A stretch of DNA of 6,205 bases from JBDNBY01 sp039767595 (GTDB lineage: Bacteria > Pseudomonadota > Alphaproteobacteria > Rhodobacterales > Rhodobacteraceae). The translations under genes were made by a program, and so were the position numbers. The notes beneath the pieces are model-generated. The model made no database searches. It worked only from the letters and a program-made list of their open reading frames with translations, and had not been told where the DNA came from. Positions 5,795 through 6,205 of this stretch are shown here, piece after piece. The stretch spans positions 1-6,205 of the forward strand of contig JBDNBY010000113.1 of assembly GCA_039767595.1 (NCBI GenBank), read 5' to 3'. Each line of letters opens with the position of its first letter. Positions within the stretch are counted from its first letter, which is position 1.

Positions 5795-6205
5795 TTAATC
5801 CTCCATCACGCCTTTGCGACCCAACAAACCGCGAGGGCGGGTGAGTAGAATGATAATAGCCACCAAGTAGATGATCACTTGGTCGATACCGGGAAGGATG
5901 GCTTTGACTTCGTTCATGGACGCGAAGGATTGCAAAATCCCAAGCAAGAACCCCGCCGCAACCGCACCTGGCAAAGAGCCCATACCGCCCACAACAACAA
6001 CCACGAATGAAAGTACGAGGAAATCCATCCCAATGTGATAATTAGGCGAAAGGATCGGCGTGTACATCACACCGGCCAAACCGGCCACAACGGCGGCCAA
6101 TCCAAACATCGCGGTAAAGCGTTTGTCGATATCAATGCCCAGCAATCCAACCGTCTCGCGGTCGGCCATGCCAGCGCGCACAACCATACCAAATGTTGTG
6201 AATTG
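5795..6205 (-). CDS. livH: LivH-type permease of a branched-chain-amino-acid-type ABC importer (C-terminal part, cut by window edge)
   Basis: The frame is open from the right window edge (6205) to TAA at 5797-5795, giving the last 136 residues of a permease usually about 290-340 long. The ATG at 6187 is internal, because the frame continues upstream as QFTTFG, which fits the family's residues before the coupling loop. That loop is GMVVRAGMADRETVGLLGI at 6-24 of the fragment, followed by AVVAGLAGVMYTP (38-50), FVVVVVGGMGSLPGAVAAGF (67-86) and the ending LLTRPRGLLGRKGV (120-133), all typical of LivH. It is the partner of LivM, whose start codon lies four bases after this stop. The missing N-terminus, the promoter and probably the binding protein lie beyond 6205. 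Confidence 0.93.
   Translation of the reverse strand, partial: QFTTFGMVVRAGMADRETVGLLGIDIDKRFTAMFGLAAVVAGLAGVMYTPILSPNYHIGMDFLVLSFVVVVVGGMGSLPGAVAAGFLLGILQSFASMNEVKAILPGIDQVIIYLVAIIILLTRPRGLLGRKGVMED
5800..5804 (-). promoter_or_regulatory. livM ribosome binding site inside the end of livH
   Basis: GGAGG on the minus strand lies in the last codons of livH, nine bases before the livM ATG. With only four bases between the livH stop and the livM start, it fixes the livM start and points to coupled translation. Confidence 0.75.

Noticed and set aside
6185..6187. ATG at 6187 as the start of livH
   Set aside because: The frame continues without a stop to the window edge and the residues before this Met fit the LivH family, so it is an internal methionine.
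1..6205. CRISPR array, tRNA, rRNA, insertion sequence, attachment site or origin
   Set aside because: No regularly spaced repeat series, cloverleaf-like sequence, transposase frame or terminal inverted repeats were seen; nearly all bases are accounted for by conserved genes.

Overview
The window looks like chromosomal DNA of an alphaproteobacterium, most likely of the Rhodobacterales/Roseobacter group. The evidence is moderate GC with G/C-rich third positions, a PhnM variant with a DLHGD motif, a liv-type ABC operon of the kind common in marine alphaproteobacteria, and a short isoprenylcysteine-methyltransferase-like membrane protein. This assignment is from protein style only; there is no rRNA or other marker. 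No mobile element, tRNA, rRNA or CRISPR array is visible.

Left part (1-521): the N-terminal 140 codons of a minus-strand phnM run off the left edge. PhnM is a carbon-phosphorus (C-P) lyase pathway enzyme. A 101-bp divergent intergenic region (421-521) follows, with two near-identical 15-bp direct repeats exactly 33 bp apart, a TTGACA box, a plus-strand TATAAT, and a possible 12-codon leader ORF. It probably controls phnM leftward and the methyltransferase-like gene rightward.

Middle (522-1047): a plus-strand gene for a small ICMT/PEMT-type membrane methyltransferase. It ends in a perfect 14-bp-stem hairpin that lies between convergent genes and can serve as terminator for both.

Right part (1048-6205): everything is on the minus strand, so transcription runs from right to left: livH (5' end beyond the window) - livM - livG - livF - [hairpin] - acs. 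livH, livM, livG and livF are separated by only 4, 12 and 15 bases, each with a good Shine-Dalgarno sequence, so they are one operon. They supply both permeases and both ATPases of a branched-chain-amino-acid-type importer; the periplasmic binding protein is not in the window. acs (acetyl-CoA synthetase, full length, all catalytic motifs intact) follows livF after 69 bases that contain a terminator-like hairpin and little room for a promoter. It may therefore be expressed partly by read-through from the transporter operon. If so, the importer could feed a carboxylate or a compound degraded to acetate into acetyl-CoA; the substrate cannot be read from sequence.

Most of the window is ordinary core metabolism and transport. 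The parts most worth a second look are the phnM promoter region with its 11-bp phased repeats, the possible leader peptide, the liv/acs junction, and the divergent sequence features of LivG and LivM. I see no clear sign of a previously undescribed multi-gene system.
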